Shown here: positions 27,641 to 35,657 of the stretch, one piece after another
How the letters are laid out: the number at the start of each line of letters is the position of its first letter
Numbering within the stretch: the first letter of the stretch is position 1
From: Gordonia sp. ABSL11-1
GTDB lineage: Bacteria; Actinomycetota; Actinomycetes; Mycobacteriales; Mycobacteriaceae
DNA: 64,000 nt
Direction of reading: 5' to 3'
NCBI RefSeq assembly: GCF_030315685.1
Contig: NZ_JASXSI010000005.1
Coordinates: 186,001 to 250,000 of the forward strand
The notes under the pieces: model-generated
What the model was told of the DNA's origin: nothing
What the model saw: only the letters and a program-made list of their open reading frames with translations
Database searches by the model: none
Program-made: the position numbers and the translations under genes

Positions 27641-28306
27641 TCAGCCCGCGTAGCGGCGGAGTTTGGCCGACAGTCGCGGGATGAGATCACCGTCGGCGTC
27701 GACGCGTTCCTCGACGTAGGCGAGATCGCCGTCCTCGACCAGACCGTAGAGCCGCTTGGCCCCGCCGGTCCGCCGTCCGGAATCGGCCTTGATCACGACG
27801 TCGGTCGCCAGTTCCCAGGAGGTCTGGGTCAGTGGCCGACCGTAGAACAGTTCGATCGACCCCTCGGCGTGCGCGAGGAGGAGTTCGATCGAGTCGTCCT
27901 CACCGATCCGCCAATATCCGGTCTCGCGAAGATCCGGTCGCACGAACCGCGCGTCCTCGTCGATGACCCAGGAACGCGACTGCCAGTTCAGGAAGTTCTG
28001 GCCGTCGTGGCTGATGATGATCTGCTGCGCGAAGTGATAATCCTCGCCGCTCTCCGGGTCGTTGCCCTCGCCCTCGCCCTGCCACACCCCGACCATCGGC
28101 AGGAGGGCGAGCAGCCCGGAGTGCAAGTCGGCGCCCTGACGCAGATTGGCGGTGTCGTGGGGGAGCGGGAGCTCACCCCACTCGGGAAGGTTGCGTTCGG
28201 CGGTCTCCTTGGCGCGCTCGGCCGCCCGGTTGATCGCCTCGTCGCCGGATCGGCGGAGGTCCGACCGACCGTTCTCGTCGTTGCTGTCCGCGTCGGCGGA
28301 GGTCAC
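27641..28306 (-). CDS. Nitrobindin-like FABP-family protein
   Basis: A 221-residue protein with a charged N-terminal extension (about 60 residues) and a nitrobindin-type beta-barrel. The diagnostic GVWQGEGEG motif is near residue 72 and the barrel ends [12 protein letters not shown]. Nitrobindins hold ferric haem through a C-terminal histidine. Here the expected position in the last strand appears to be Lys or Arg, so this may be a variant that does not bind haem. It is the positional counterpart of Rv0813c. The GTG start overlaps the stop of a 32-residue membrane peptide gene. Confidence 0.85.
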   Translation of the reverse strand: MTSADADSNDENGRSDLRRSGDEAINRAAERAKETAERNLPEWGELPLPHDTANLRQGADLHSGLLALLPMVGVWQGEGEGNDPESGEDYHFAQQIIISHDGQNFLNWQSRSWVIDEDARFVRPDLRETGYWRIGEDDSIELLLAHAEGSIELFYGRPLTQTSWELATDVVIKADSGRRTGGAKRLYGLVEDGDLAYVEERVDADGDLIPRLSAKLRRYAG

Positions 28307-28401
28307 GACTCGTCGGTGATCAGACGGTAGAGGACGTAGACACCGAACCAGGCGATCAGGATCGACGCCAGGATCAGGAGGATCTCGAAGAATATGACCA
28401 C
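28303..28401 (-). CDS. 32-residue single-span membrane peptide
   Basis: A short frame beginning at GTG 28399-28401 encodes [18 protein letters not shown] and ends YRLITDES. It is one hydrophobic helix with a short charged tail. Its TGA overlaps the nitrobindin-like GTG as GTGA (28303-28306), which suggests translational coupling. The overlap and the clean helix argue for a real gene, but the start is uncertain. Function unknown. Confidence 0.6.
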   Translation of the reverse strand: MVIFFEILLILASILIAWFGVYVLYRLITDES

Positions 28402-28451
28402 GATGGGCAGTTTACCGCGCGCGCCGGACGCTCTCGACCTGAGGTCGGGTG

Positions 28452-28916
28452 ATGCGATTGGATGAGCAGATGACCGATGACACGCGCATCTCGACGGCAT
28501 CCCGACTCATCTCGGCGGCGCCGGAGGAGATCTTCGAGCTGATCGCCGACCCGACCCGCCAACCGGAATGGGACGGCAACGACAACCTGGCGGAGGCCGC
28601 CCCCGGACAGCGGGTGACCGGTGTCGGCGACGTGTTCGCCATGACCCTCACCAACGGTCAGGTGCGCGAGAACCACGTCGTCGAGTTCGAGGAGGGGCGC
28701 CTCATCGCATGGCGCCCGGCCGAACCCTCTGCTGCGCCGGTCGGTCACCTGTGGCGCTGGGCGATCACGCCGGAGGAGGGCGGCAGTCGCGTCGTTCACA
28801 CCTACGACTGGACCGACCTGCACGACCCCAACCGTCTGCCCAGGGCGCGCGAGACCACCCCCGACCGCCTGCGGGCCTCGCTCGATCGCCTGGCGGAGCG
28901 CGCCGAACGCGGCTGA
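28452..28916 (+). CDS. SRPBCC (START-like) family protein
   Basis: A 154-residue protein of the SRPBCC hydrophobic-cavity fold. It starts with ISTASRLISAAPEEIFELIADP, the typical first strand and helix, and ends with a long C-terminal helix (TTPDRLRASLDRLAERAE). Members bind lipids, polyketides or other hydrophobic ligands; no ligand can be named. ATG 28452 has GAGGTCGGG upstream; the inner ATG 28470 (MTDDTRI) is also possible. Transcription ends at a strong hairpin shared with the convergent DUF1416 gene. Confidence 0.8.
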   Translation: MRLDEQMTDDTRISTASRLISAAPEEIFELIADPTRQPEWDGNDNLAEAAPGQRVTGVGDVFAMTLTNGQVRENHVVEFEEGRLIAWRPAEPSAAPVGHLWRWAITPEEGGSRVVHTYDWTDLHDPNRLPRARETTPDRLRASLDRLAERAERG

Positions 28917-28951
28917 CCCGGGGACGCCGGAGCCCCGGAGGGAACAGACGA

Positions 28952-28989
28952 CTCAGGGCCCGGTCACCGTGCGGCGACCGGGCCCTGAG
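28952..28989. terminator. Bidirectional terminator
   Basis: CTCAGGGCCCGGTC (28952-28965) and GACCGGGCCCTGAG (28976-28989) form a perfect 14-bp stem with a 10-base loop between convergent SRPBCC and DUF1416 genes. Confidence 0.8.
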
Positions 28990-29007
28990 GCCGGGGATGT
29001 CCGGAGG

Positions 29008-29313
29008 TTACTTCGCGACGACGATGTCGTGCTCGTGGACCCCGGGGCCGTCCGGCGAGATGGTCACGTCGCCGTTGCCGACCGAGGACAGCGCACGCAG
29101 TGTCCACGTACCGGGGGCGGCGAAGAACCGGAAGTCGCCGGTCGGGCTCGCCACGACCTCGGCGGTGAACTCACCGGTCGAGTCGAGGAGCCGGACGAAG
29201 GCGCCGGCGACCGGGGTGCCGGACGAGTCGTTGACCTGCCCGGTCAGGACGGTCTCCTTCTCGACGTCGACGCCTGCCGGCAGCTTCTGTCCCTGCTTGG
29301 GTGCAGCACACAT
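29008..29313 (-). CDS. DUF1416 protein (SseC-type), partner of rhodanese
   Basis: A 101-residue single-domain protein beginning MCAAPKQGQKLPAGVDVEKE with a CNA-B/transthyretin-like beta fold (GQVNDSSGTPVAGAFVRLLDS). It matches the mycobacterial SseC proteins, always next to a CysA-type thiosulfate sulfurtransferase. The Cys at position 2 is conserved in that group. It lies five bases downstream of the rhodanese stop in the same minus-strand operon, under the poly-cysteine leader. It probably has a role in sulfur handling with the rhodanese; the mechanism is unknown. Confidence 0.9.
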   Translation of the reverse strand: MCAAPKQGQKLPAGVDVEKETVLTGQVNDSSGTPVAGAFVRLLDSTGEFTAEVVASPTGDFRFFAAPGTWTLRALSSVGNGDVTISPDGPGVHEHDIVVAK

Positions 29314-29318
29314 GATGA

Positions 29319-30158
29319 TTACTTTCCTTCTCCGAGCTCGATCGGGACGCCGATCAGCGAGCCGTATTCGGTCCAGCTGCCGTCGTAGTTCTTCACGTTC
29401 TGCTGGCCGAGCAGTTCCTTCAGCACGAACCAGGTGTGGCTCGAGCGCTCGCCGATACGGCAGTACGCGATGGTGTCCTTGGAGCCGTCGAGGCCGGCCT
29501 CGTCGTAGAGCGCCTTGAGGTCGTCGTCGCTCTTGAAGGTGCCGTCCTCGTTGGCCGCCTTGCTCCACGGCACGTTGATGGCACCGGGGATGTGGCCGGG
29601 ACGCTGGCTCTGCTCCTGCGGCAGGTGGGCCGGCGCGAGGATCTTGCCCGAGAACTCGTCAGGGCTGCGGACGTCGACCAGGTTCTTGACGCCGATGTCG
29701 GCGACGACCTCGTCGCGGAACGCGCGGATGGTCAGGTCGGGCTCGCCGGCCTTGTAGGTGGTGGCCGGACGGCTCACGGCGTCCGTGCTCAGCGGGCGCC
29801 CGTCGAGTTCCCACTTCTTGCGGCCGCCGTCGAGGAGCTTGACGTCGTTGTGGCCGTACAGCTTGAAGTACCAGTAGGCGTAGGCGGCGAACCAGTTGTT
29901 GTTGCCGCCGTAGAGCACCACGGTGTCGTCGTTGGAGATGCCGCGCTCGGACAGCAGTGCGCCGAACTGCTCGGCGTTCACGAAGTCACGACGGACCGGA
30001 TCCTGCAGATCGGTCTTCCAGTCGAGCTTCACGGCGCCGGCGATGTGCCCACCGTCGTAGGCGGAGGTGTCCTCGTCGACCTCGACGAAGACGACACCAT
30101 CGGTGGTGAGGTTCTGCTCAGCCCAATCGGCGCTGACCAGGACGTCGGAACGTGCCAT
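29319..30158 (-). CDS. Thiosulfate sulfurtransferase (two-domain rhodanese, CysA2/SseA type)
   Basis: A 279-residue enzyme with two rhodanese domains: an inactive N-terminal one (about residues 5-125) and a catalytic C-terminal one with the loop CRIGERS near residue 233 holding the sulfane-carrying cysteine. It transfers sulfur from thiosulfate or similar donors. The counterpart in M. tuberculosis is Rv0815c. ATG 30156-30158 follows GGAAGGA. The roughly 200-nt leader begins with a leaderless poly-cysteine sORF that likely couples expression to cysteine supply. Confidence 0.93.
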   Translation of the reverse strand: MARSDVLVSADWAEQNLTTDGVVFVEVDEDTSAYDGGHIAGAVKLDWKTDLQDPVRRDFVNAEQFGALLSERGISNDDTVVLYGGNNNWFAAYAYWYFKLYGHNDVKLLDGGRKKWELDGRPLSTDAVSRPATTYKAGEPDLTIRAFRDEVVADIGVKNLVDVRSPDEFSGKILAPAHLPQEQSQRPGHIPGAINVPWSKAANEDGTFKSDDDLKALYDEAGLDGSKDTIAYCRIGERSSHTWFVLKELLGQQNVKNYDGSWTEYGSLIGVPIELGEGK

Positions 30159-30355
30159 GGTTGATCCTTCCCGGATTCCTTGTAGGACATTGATTTCGAT
30201 GGGGATTCGAGGTGATGTCGACCGGTTGATCCGTCACGCACCGCGCTCACCGACGAAGACTCGGATCAGACGCGAGGTGGGAGGAGGACATGCAGAGAAC
30301 CGCACCGGCCGCCATCGTCGCGGTGAACGCGCCGACGAGGCGCCGCGTTCACTGT

Positions 30356-30436
30356 CTAACGACAGCAACAATCGGCGACGCGACAGAAGTCGATCGCACG
30401 ACGGCGAGTGAGCATGAACTCACGGCGCAGTTGCAT
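30356..30436 (-). CDS. Leaderless poly-cysteine leader peptide (cysteine-responsive attenuator)
   Basis: A 26-codon frame from ATG 30434-30436 to TAG 30356-30358 ends in ADCCCR, with a further Cys seven codons earlier (DFCRVAD). Its -10 (TACCCT) is placed so that transcription starts at the ATG. The same arrangement upstream of the cysA2/sseC operon is known in mycobacteria. There, poly-Cys leaderless sORFs let ribosome stalling at low cysteinyl-tRNA raise expression of the operon. Here it lies 197 bases upstream of the rhodanese ATG in the same orientation. Confidence 0.85.
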   Translation of the reverse strand: MQLRREFMLTRRRAIDFCRVADCCCR

Positions 30437-30443
30437 GCGGACC

Positions 30444-30449
30444 AGGGTA
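30444..30449 (-). promoter_or_regulatory. -10 of the rhodanese/DUF1416 operon
   Basis: On the minus strand TACCCT spans -13 to -8 from the A of the leader-peptide ATG, the position for a leaderless transcript. Confidence 0.7.
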
Positions 30450-30502
30450 CTAGAGACGCACCGGCGGCCCCAACCCCGCCCCGCGGCGCCCCCCGGTGCA
30501 AC

Positions 30503-31420
30503 TCAGAACTCGTCAGGCCGCAGGTCGCGGGGCCCGTCGTCGCCGGCGAGCAGAACGTCGCTGCCTTCACTGTGCGCGCCGGTGGGGGCGACATCCCATG
30601 GCATGGGTAGAGCGGGGAGGGTCGCGGTGAACGCGGACAGCACATTCTCGCGGAGATCATCGGCCACCTCGTCGTCCGCGTGGCGTTCGGGGCCGCGGTA
30701 GAAGTCGGTCGCCTGCACATGCAGCCGCCCGCCGACGACGGACAGGTCGACGAGGACGCTGACCCGCGCGGTCGGACCATCGTACGTCGATGCCGACGGC
30801 GGGTCCGTGGATGCGCGCGCCGATGGCAGCGGGACGGTCCCGGTCAGTACGACTCCGCTCGATCGCCGGAGCAACCCGTCGCCGGGCCCCCCGCCACCCG
30901 CCTTGTCGGTCGGGGCAGGGGTGCTGACGGTGAGGTCGACGATCCCCAGCATGCGGCCCAGGTTCACCGAGTCCAGCCGGGTGTACGCGCTCAGGGAGTC
31001 GGTGTGCACGATGTCACTCGATGCGATCGAGAAGCCGTCCGGGACTGTGATCGGGCCCAGGGTGGCGCCGAGTTCGGCGTGACAGCGCTCGCGCGGCGGG
31101 CACGCCACCGGCACGCCGCGGGCGGTGATGACCGCGCCGGTGAACCGGTCGGTGCGTGCATGCGTGACAAAGGGAAAGCCGCTGATGGTGACCTCGGGTT
31201 CGTAGGTCAGATGCGGGGATGCCAGCAACGCACGCGAGAAGCCGTGTTCCGTGCGCATGGCGGTGACGGTGTCGGTGAGGAGCACGGCGACTGTGACCAC
31301 GATCACTGCGATGATGCCGACCCCGAGTATGCGATGCCCGGGGTGTGACCGACCTCGCGCGGCCCGGGTGCGCCCGCCTCGGCCTCCCCTGAGCGCCTTG
31401 TTGACAGCGGATCCCGACAT
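30503..31420 (-). CDS. lmeA: LmeA-like DUF2993 envelope protein
   Basis: A 305-residue protein with a basic cytosolic N-terminus, a single membrane anchor (LGVGIIAVIVVTVAVLL, about residues 30-47) and a periplasmic DUF2993 domain. It is the positional counterpart of Rv0817c. LmeA binds phospholipids and is needed for lipomannan elongation in mycobacteria. I start at ATG MSGSAVNKAL, which lies downstream of the divergent glnR promoter; the longer frame would run into it. The role in lipoglycan synthesis is by homology and position. Confidence 0.8.
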   Translation of the reverse strand: MSGSAVNKALRGGRGGRTRAARGRSHPGHRILGVGIIAVIVVTVAVLLTDTVTAMRTEHGFSRALLASPHLTYEPEVTISGFPFVTHARTDRFTGAVITARGVPVACPPRERCHAELGATLGPITVPDGFSIASSDIVHTDSLSAYTRLDSVNLGRMLGIVDLTVSTPAPTDKAGGGGPGDGLLRRSSGVVLTGTVPLPSARASTDPPSASTYDGPTARVSVLVDLSVVGGRLHVQATDFYRGPERHADDEVADDLRENVLSAFTATLPALPMPWDVAPTGAHSEGSDVLLAGDDGPRDLRPDEF

Positions 31421-31570
31421 TGGCGCTATTCTGTCACCTATCGCGCACACGTTGGTAAGGCGGCGTAAACAATGCGTCGCCGCGCGAACCGCGACGGGAC
31501 GGTCGGAGATCATGGGCCGAAACGGTGCGGAGACGACCGGACCGGGGAACGAACGAGATCGGAGTTGTTC

Positions 31571-32365
31571 ATGGATCTCTTGCTGTTGACAGCCGATCCG
31601 AACCCGGAATCCGTCCTGCCCTCGCTATCTCTGCTCGCGCACACGGTTCGGGTCGCGCCGACCGAGGTGTCGTCCCTGATGGAGGCCGGCAACGCCGACG
31701 TCGCCATCGTGGACGCCCGTACCGATCTCGCAGCTGCGCGTGGACTGTGTCGCCTGCTGGGCAGTACCGGATCGTCGGTGCCGGTGGCGGCCGTACTGAC
31801 CGAGGGTGGACTCGTCGCGGTGAACGCCGACTGGGGACTCGACGAGTTCCTGCTACCCGGCACCGGGCCTGCGGAACTCGATGCGCGCCTTCGGTTGCTC
31901 GTCGTGCGCACCAGGGGGATGACCACCGAGGAGGCCAGCGGGAAGGTCACTCTCGGCGAGCTCATCATCGACGAGGGCACCTATACCGCCCGACTGCGCG
32001 GGCGTCCTCTCGATCTCACCTACAAGGAGTTCGAGCTGCTGAAGTACCTCGCCCAGAACGCGGGGCGTGTCTTCACCAGAGCTCAACTGCTGCAAGAGGT
32101 CTGGGGATACGACTTCTTCGGCGGCACGCGCACCGTGGATGTGCACGTCCGGCGCCTGCGCGCGAAACTCGGTGCCGAGCACGAATCCCTGATCGGCACC
32201 GTTCGCAACGTCGGCTACAAGGCAGTGCGTCCGAATCGGGGCCGCGCGGCAGGCGGTGGTGGCGATCTCGATGTCGTCGTCGACGATGAGGACGACGATC
32301 TCGATCCCGATGATCTCGACGGCCCGTTCGACGAGGAGTTCAGTGCCAGCGCCAACGGAAACTGA
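31571..32365 (+). CDS. glnR: GlnR, OmpR-type nitrogen regulator
   Basis: A 264-residue response-regulator-like protein. It has an N-terminal receiver-like domain (residues 1-120) with VAIVDART carrying the conserved Asp near 50, and a C-terminal winged helix (about 130-225). That DNA-binding half includes [15 protein letters not shown] and [15 protein letters not shown]. GlnR controls ammonium assimilation genes in actinobacteria and works without classical phosphorylation. The tail is strikingly acidic (about 30 residues of mostly Asp/Glu after RAAGGGG). ATG 31571 follows GGAG. It overlaps mshD by 23 bases. This matches Rv0818. Confidence 0.93.
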   Translation: MDLLLLTADPNPESVLPSLSLLAHTVRVAPTEVSSLMEAGNADVAIVDARTDLAAARGLCRLLGSTGSSVPVAAVLTEGGLVAVNADWGLDEFLLPGTGPAELDARLRLLVVRTRGMTTEEASGKVTLGELIIDEGTYTARLRGRPLDLTYKEFELLKYLAQNAGRVFTRAQLLQEVWGYDFFGGTRTVDVHVRRLRAKLGAEHESLIGTVRNVGYKAVRPNRGRAAGGGGDLDVVVDDEDDDLDPDDLDGPFDEEFSASANGN

Positions 32366-33269
32366 TCCGGCCGGCCCCGCCCCGGCGGTCCACGATCGGC
32401 TCACCCCGGATGTCGCGGACTTCGCGCGCGGTCTCGTCACGGCCGCCACCGACTCCGACGGGGTGTCGCCGCTGGCCGAGCAGGCGATTCACGCGATGGG
32501 CTCCGGCGCGGAAGACGGTGTGCGTCATGTCGTCTCCGATGTGGGATATGCGAATGTGGTGGCCGGCCGGGATGGTGAACCGGCGATGGTCGAGGCGGTG
32601 GTGAGCCCGGACGCCCGACGTCGTGGCCACGGCCGGGCGCTGCTGACCGTGGCCTTCGACGTCGCCCGCGACCTCGTCGCCGATCCGGCGCCGCGTGCCT
32701 GGGCGCACGGCGATCTGCCCGGCGCCGTAGCGCTGGCCGCGTCGCTGGGTCTGCGTCGGCGACGCGAACTCCTGCAGCTCCGACGGCCGTTGGGGCCCGA
32801 GGCCGACGAGCTCCCCGCGCTCGCGGTCGGCGACTCGCTCGTGCTGCGCACGTACGCCGGGTCGGCCGACGACGCCGAGATCCTCCGGGTCAACAATGCG
32901 GCTTTCGACTGGCACCCCGAGCAAGGCGGATGGACGACGGCGCAGATCGCCGAGCGCGTGAACAGCTCGTGGTTCGATCCCGAAGGCCTGTTCCTGGCCT
33001 TCGACACCGGGGATCCGCGGCGGCTCCTCGGATTCCACTGGACCAAACGTCACGATGCCGAACTCGGTGAGGTCTACATCGTCGGGGTCGACCCCGACGC
33101 CCAGGGTCGCGGACTCGGCCGGCTCCTGACCCTCGCCGGACTGCATCACCTCGCCGACCGGGGCCTGAGCGAGGTCGAACTCTACGTCGAGGGCGACAAC
33201 ACCGCGGCCCTGCACACCTATGACCGGCTCGGGTTCACGCAGTACGCCATCGACGTCGCCTACGGCTGA
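32343..33269 (+). CDS. mshD: Mycothiol synthase
   Basis: A 308-residue enzyme with two GNAT domains that acetylates Cys-GlcN-Ins, the last step of mycothiol synthesis. The active C-terminal GNAT shows [15 protein letters not shown] near residue 260; the N-terminal one has [17 protein letters not shown] 32343 gives the best length and overlaps glnR; a start a few codons inside is also possible. It is the counterpart of Rv0819 and firm evidence that the organism makes mycothiol. Confidence 0.93.
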   Translation: MPAPTETDPAGPAPAVHDRLTPDVADFARGLVTAATDSDGVSPLAEQAIHAMGSGAEDGVRHVVSDVGYANVVAGRDGEPAMVEAVVSPDARRRGHGRALLTVAFDVARDLVADPAPRAWAHGDLPGAVALAASLGLRRRRELLQLRRPLGPEADELPALAVGDSLVLRTYAGSADDAEILRVNNAAFDWHPEQGGWTTAQIAERVNSSWFDPEGLFLAFDTGDPRRLLGFHWTKRHDAELGEVYIVGVDPDAQGRGLGRLLTLAGLHHLADRGLSEVELYVEGDNTAALHTYDRLGFTQYAIDVAYG

Positions 33270-33346
33270 GCGGCCCCACCGACACGGTGCCGCCGCGGGC
33301 CGACGCGGTGGAAACCGTTGACGGCGACCATGACAGGATCGACCGC

Positions 33347-34300
33347 ATGCGTGGACTGGTTCGACTGCTCGGGTGGGGTGCGGTCGTCGTCGCGATCGCG
33401 GGGATCGCGGCCCACCATTCCGGTCTGGTCAGTAATCTCGCGTCCCGTGTGGCGTCGTTCACGCCGGTGCTGATCCTCGTCGGCGTCCTCGGTCTGGTGC
33501 TGTTGCTGTTCGCGCGCGCCTGGATCTCCGCGGCGGTCGCCGTGCTCGTCGTCGCCGTCGGCGTTCTGTCACAGGCTCCGCTGTATCGCGGGGTGGACGA
33601 ACAGGTCTCGGACTCGGACCTGACCGTGATGCAGGCGAACATCTTTCTCGGGCGGGCCGACCCGGACGCACTGGTGTCGCGGGTGCGTGACTCCGACGTC
33701 GACGTCCTGACGGTGATCGAGCTGACGCCCGATGCGGTGGGGGCCCTCGAGCGCGCCGGACTGCGCCGGGCGCTGCCGTTCGCGTTCCTGCATCCGCGCG
33801 ACGGTGGAGGCGGCGCGGGAATCTATGCGCGGGCCCCGCTCACCGACGGGCAGCTCCTGCGCGGTTTCGAGCTGTCGAATCTCCATGCGCGACTCTCGTT
33901 TCCGAACCGAAGGCCCATATCGGTGTATGCACTGCACCCTCTGCCGCCGTATCCCGAGCCGTCGTGGCGCTGGGATGCCGAGCTCCGCGAGTTGCGGTCG
34001 ATCCTCTCCGCCGACGCGGCGCCGCTGATCATCGGCGCCGACGCCAACTCGACCTACGATCACCGCGCCTTCCGGCTGTTGCTGTCGGGCTCCGACGCAC
34101 CGGACTCACCCCAACTGACCGACGCCGCAGAGCACCTCGGATCGGGCATCGTCGCGACCTATCCCGCCGGCCGGCCCTATCCCTCGCTGCTCGCGCTGGA
34201 CCGGGTGCTGACCCGCAACGGTCCGACACCGACCTCGTTTCGACGGATCGATCTACCGGGCTCCGATCATCATGGAGTGCTCGCGACCGTGCGGCTGTGA
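33347..34300 (+). CDS. Membrane-anchored endonuclease/exonuclease/phosphatase family protein
   Basis: A 317-residue protein with two or three N-terminal helices (VVVAIAGIAA, VLILVGVLGLVLLLF, AAVAVLVVAVGVL) and a C-terminal EEP domain. Motifs VMQANIF, VIELTPD, IIGADANSTYDH and GSDHHGV give the catalytic Asn, Glu, Asp-Asn and Asp-His set. EEP domains cleave phosphodiesters in nucleic acids, lipids or other substrates; the substrate is unknown. The extracytoplasmic placement suggests an envelope substrate. ATG 33347 (MRGLVRLLG) is chosen. It lies between mshD and the accessory island. Confidence 0.8.
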   Translation: MRGLVRLLGWGAVVVAIAGIAAHHSGLVSNLASRVASFTPVLILVGVLGLVLLLFARAWISAAVAVLVVAVGVLSQAPLYRGVDEQVSDSDLTVMQANIFLGRADPDALVSRVRDSDVDVLTVIELTPDAVGALERAGLRRALPFAFLHPRDGGGGAGIYARAPLTDGQLLRGFELSNLHARLSFPNRRPISVYALHPLPPYPEPSWRWDAELRELRSILSADAAPLIIGADANSTYDHRAFRLLLSGSDAPDSPQLTDAAEHLGSGIVATYPAGRPYPSLLALDRVLTRNGPTPTSFRRIDLPGSDHHGVLATVRL

Positions 34301-34387
34301 GCATCCGGGAGCGGTGGTCACGGAGCCGGCGAATGGCCATCGGCCTGTCGGTGACTCGTCTCACCGGCCCCGAACTGGGACGATGAC

Positions 34388-34406
34388 GCAGGTTAGGTTA
34401 CCCTTT
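34388..34406 (+). promoter_or_regulatory. Candidate DtxR/IdeR iron box, 38 bp before the GT2 gene
   Basis: GCAGGTTAGGTTACCCTTT matches 13 of 19 positions of the consensus TTAGGTTAGGCTAACCTAA and includes the core AGGTTAGG. It overlaps a TACCCT -10 candidate (34398-34403). Confidence 0.55.
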
Positions 34407-34443
34407 CTCCATCGGTGTCCGGCAGGGAGAAAGTGACCACGGC

Positions 34444-35508
34444 GTGCTCAATGGTGATCGGAGCACGCCGACGATACATCTGTCAGAGCACGTCGGGACA
34501 GAGCGGCTGTCGCTGTCGGTCGTCATCCCGATCCACCGGAGCGAGCGGTACATCCGCGAGTGCCTCGATGCCGTCCTCGCCCAGGAACATCCTGTCGATC
34601 AGGTCGTGCTCGTCGACGACCTCGGTGGAGATCGTTCCATCGAGATCGCCGTCGAGGTCCTGACCGCGGCGCGTGTCGACCACACCGTGGTCCGCCAGGA
34701 CCGCAATCGGGGCGCCGGTTGTGCACGCAACGCCGGGGTCGCGGCCGCGTCCGGACAGGTCGTCTGGTTCTTCGACAGCGACGACCTCGCCGACCCGGCG
34801 TTCACCCGGATCATGGTCGACGCACTCACCGACCTCGACGCCGACGTCGCCGCCTGCCGCACAGCGCTCGTCGGCCCGGACGGACGCGCGCGAGGGGTTC
34901 TGGAGGACGCGGCGCCGAACGGCGCGGTCACCGGTTCGGGATTCGTCGAATTGTTGGTGACCGGCACGGTGAAGGCGCTGCCCGGTGGACACGTCTTCCG
35001 GCGAGACGTCCTCGGTGCCGCCCCGTGGGACGAGCGTCGCGCGTATGAGGACATGGTCGCGACGGCGCGCATGGCCCTGCGTTCGGATCGGGTGGCCATG
35101 GTGGGCGTCGCCCTGTATCGATACCGGCAGCGCGCGGACTCGGTGTCGCGCACGGTGAACGGCCACACCTTGGGTCTGTTCGAGATGGGCGATGAGATGT
35201 CGGAGGTGATCGACACGATCGCGGCTGGTCGGCGTCGTCGCCGACTCCGACGACGCTTCGCCTATCGCGAGGTGCTGATCCCGGCGGCCCACATGGCGAT
35301 GCGCGCCCGCCACGACGGCGCCGCCGGCGGAGAGGTGATCGACGGACTCCTCGTCGGCGCCCGTGAACGCAGCTCCCTGCGCGATGTCGTGCCCTTGCTG
35401 GCCGACCGGCAGGTCCGGTCGGCGGTCTTCGCCGCCGGGATCGTCCTCACCCCGAATCTGTACTCGCGCATCCTTTGCCGGCGCCCGGATCACGTGCATC
35501 TGGGCTGA
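34444..35508 (+). CDS. Glycosyltransferase family 2 (A-fold)
   Basis: A 354-residue cytoplasmic GT-A enzyme. The N-terminal nucleotide-sugar fold reads LSVVIPIHRSERYIRECLDA. The metal-binding motif is FFDSDDLADPAF near residue 112, and a candidate acceptor-side region is AYEDMVATARMALR near 201. No transmembrane helix is seen, so it works at the inner face of the membrane or on a soluble acceptor. The GTG start (MLNGDRS) has GGCAGGGAGA upstream. It is the only plus-strand gene of the iron-boxed island and ends at a bidirectional hairpin. Sugar and acceptor are unknown. Confidence 0.85.
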   Translation: MLNGDRSTPTIHLSEHVGTERLSLSVVIPIHRSERYIRECLDAVLAQEHPVDQVVLVDDLGGDRSIEIAVEVLTAARVDHTVVRQDRNRGAGCARNAGVAAASGQVVWFFDSDDLADPAFTRIMVDALTDLDADVAACRTALVGPDGRARGVLEDAAPNGAVTGSGFVELLVTGTVKALPGGHVFRRDVLGAAPWDERRAYEDMVATARMALRSDRVAMVGVALYRYRQRADSVSRTVNGHTLGLFEMGDEMSEVIDTIAAGRRRRRLRRRFAYREVLIPAAHMAMRARHDGAAGGEVIDGLLVGARERSSLRDVVPLLADRQVRSAVFAAGIVLTPNLYSRILCRRPDHVHLG

Positions 35509-35551
35509 TCCCCGGAAGCCAGACGTGGCGACGATACTGCAGCGGAATGTG

Positions 35552-35586
35552 AAGGCGGGGACGACAACAATTGTCGCCCCGGCCTT
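35552..35586. terminator. Bidirectional terminator
   Basis: A 16-position stem with 14 pairs and a 3-base loop, running from AAGGCGGGG to CCCCGGCCTT. It lies between the convergent GT2 gene and the A-PCP-TE gene and fills the 150-bp gap. Confidence 0.8.
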
Positions 35587-35657
35587 CTCGTGCTGCACGC
35601 GTATACGCGGCGCCGACCACTGCGGTCGACGCCGACCGCGTTCACCCCGGCCGAGGC

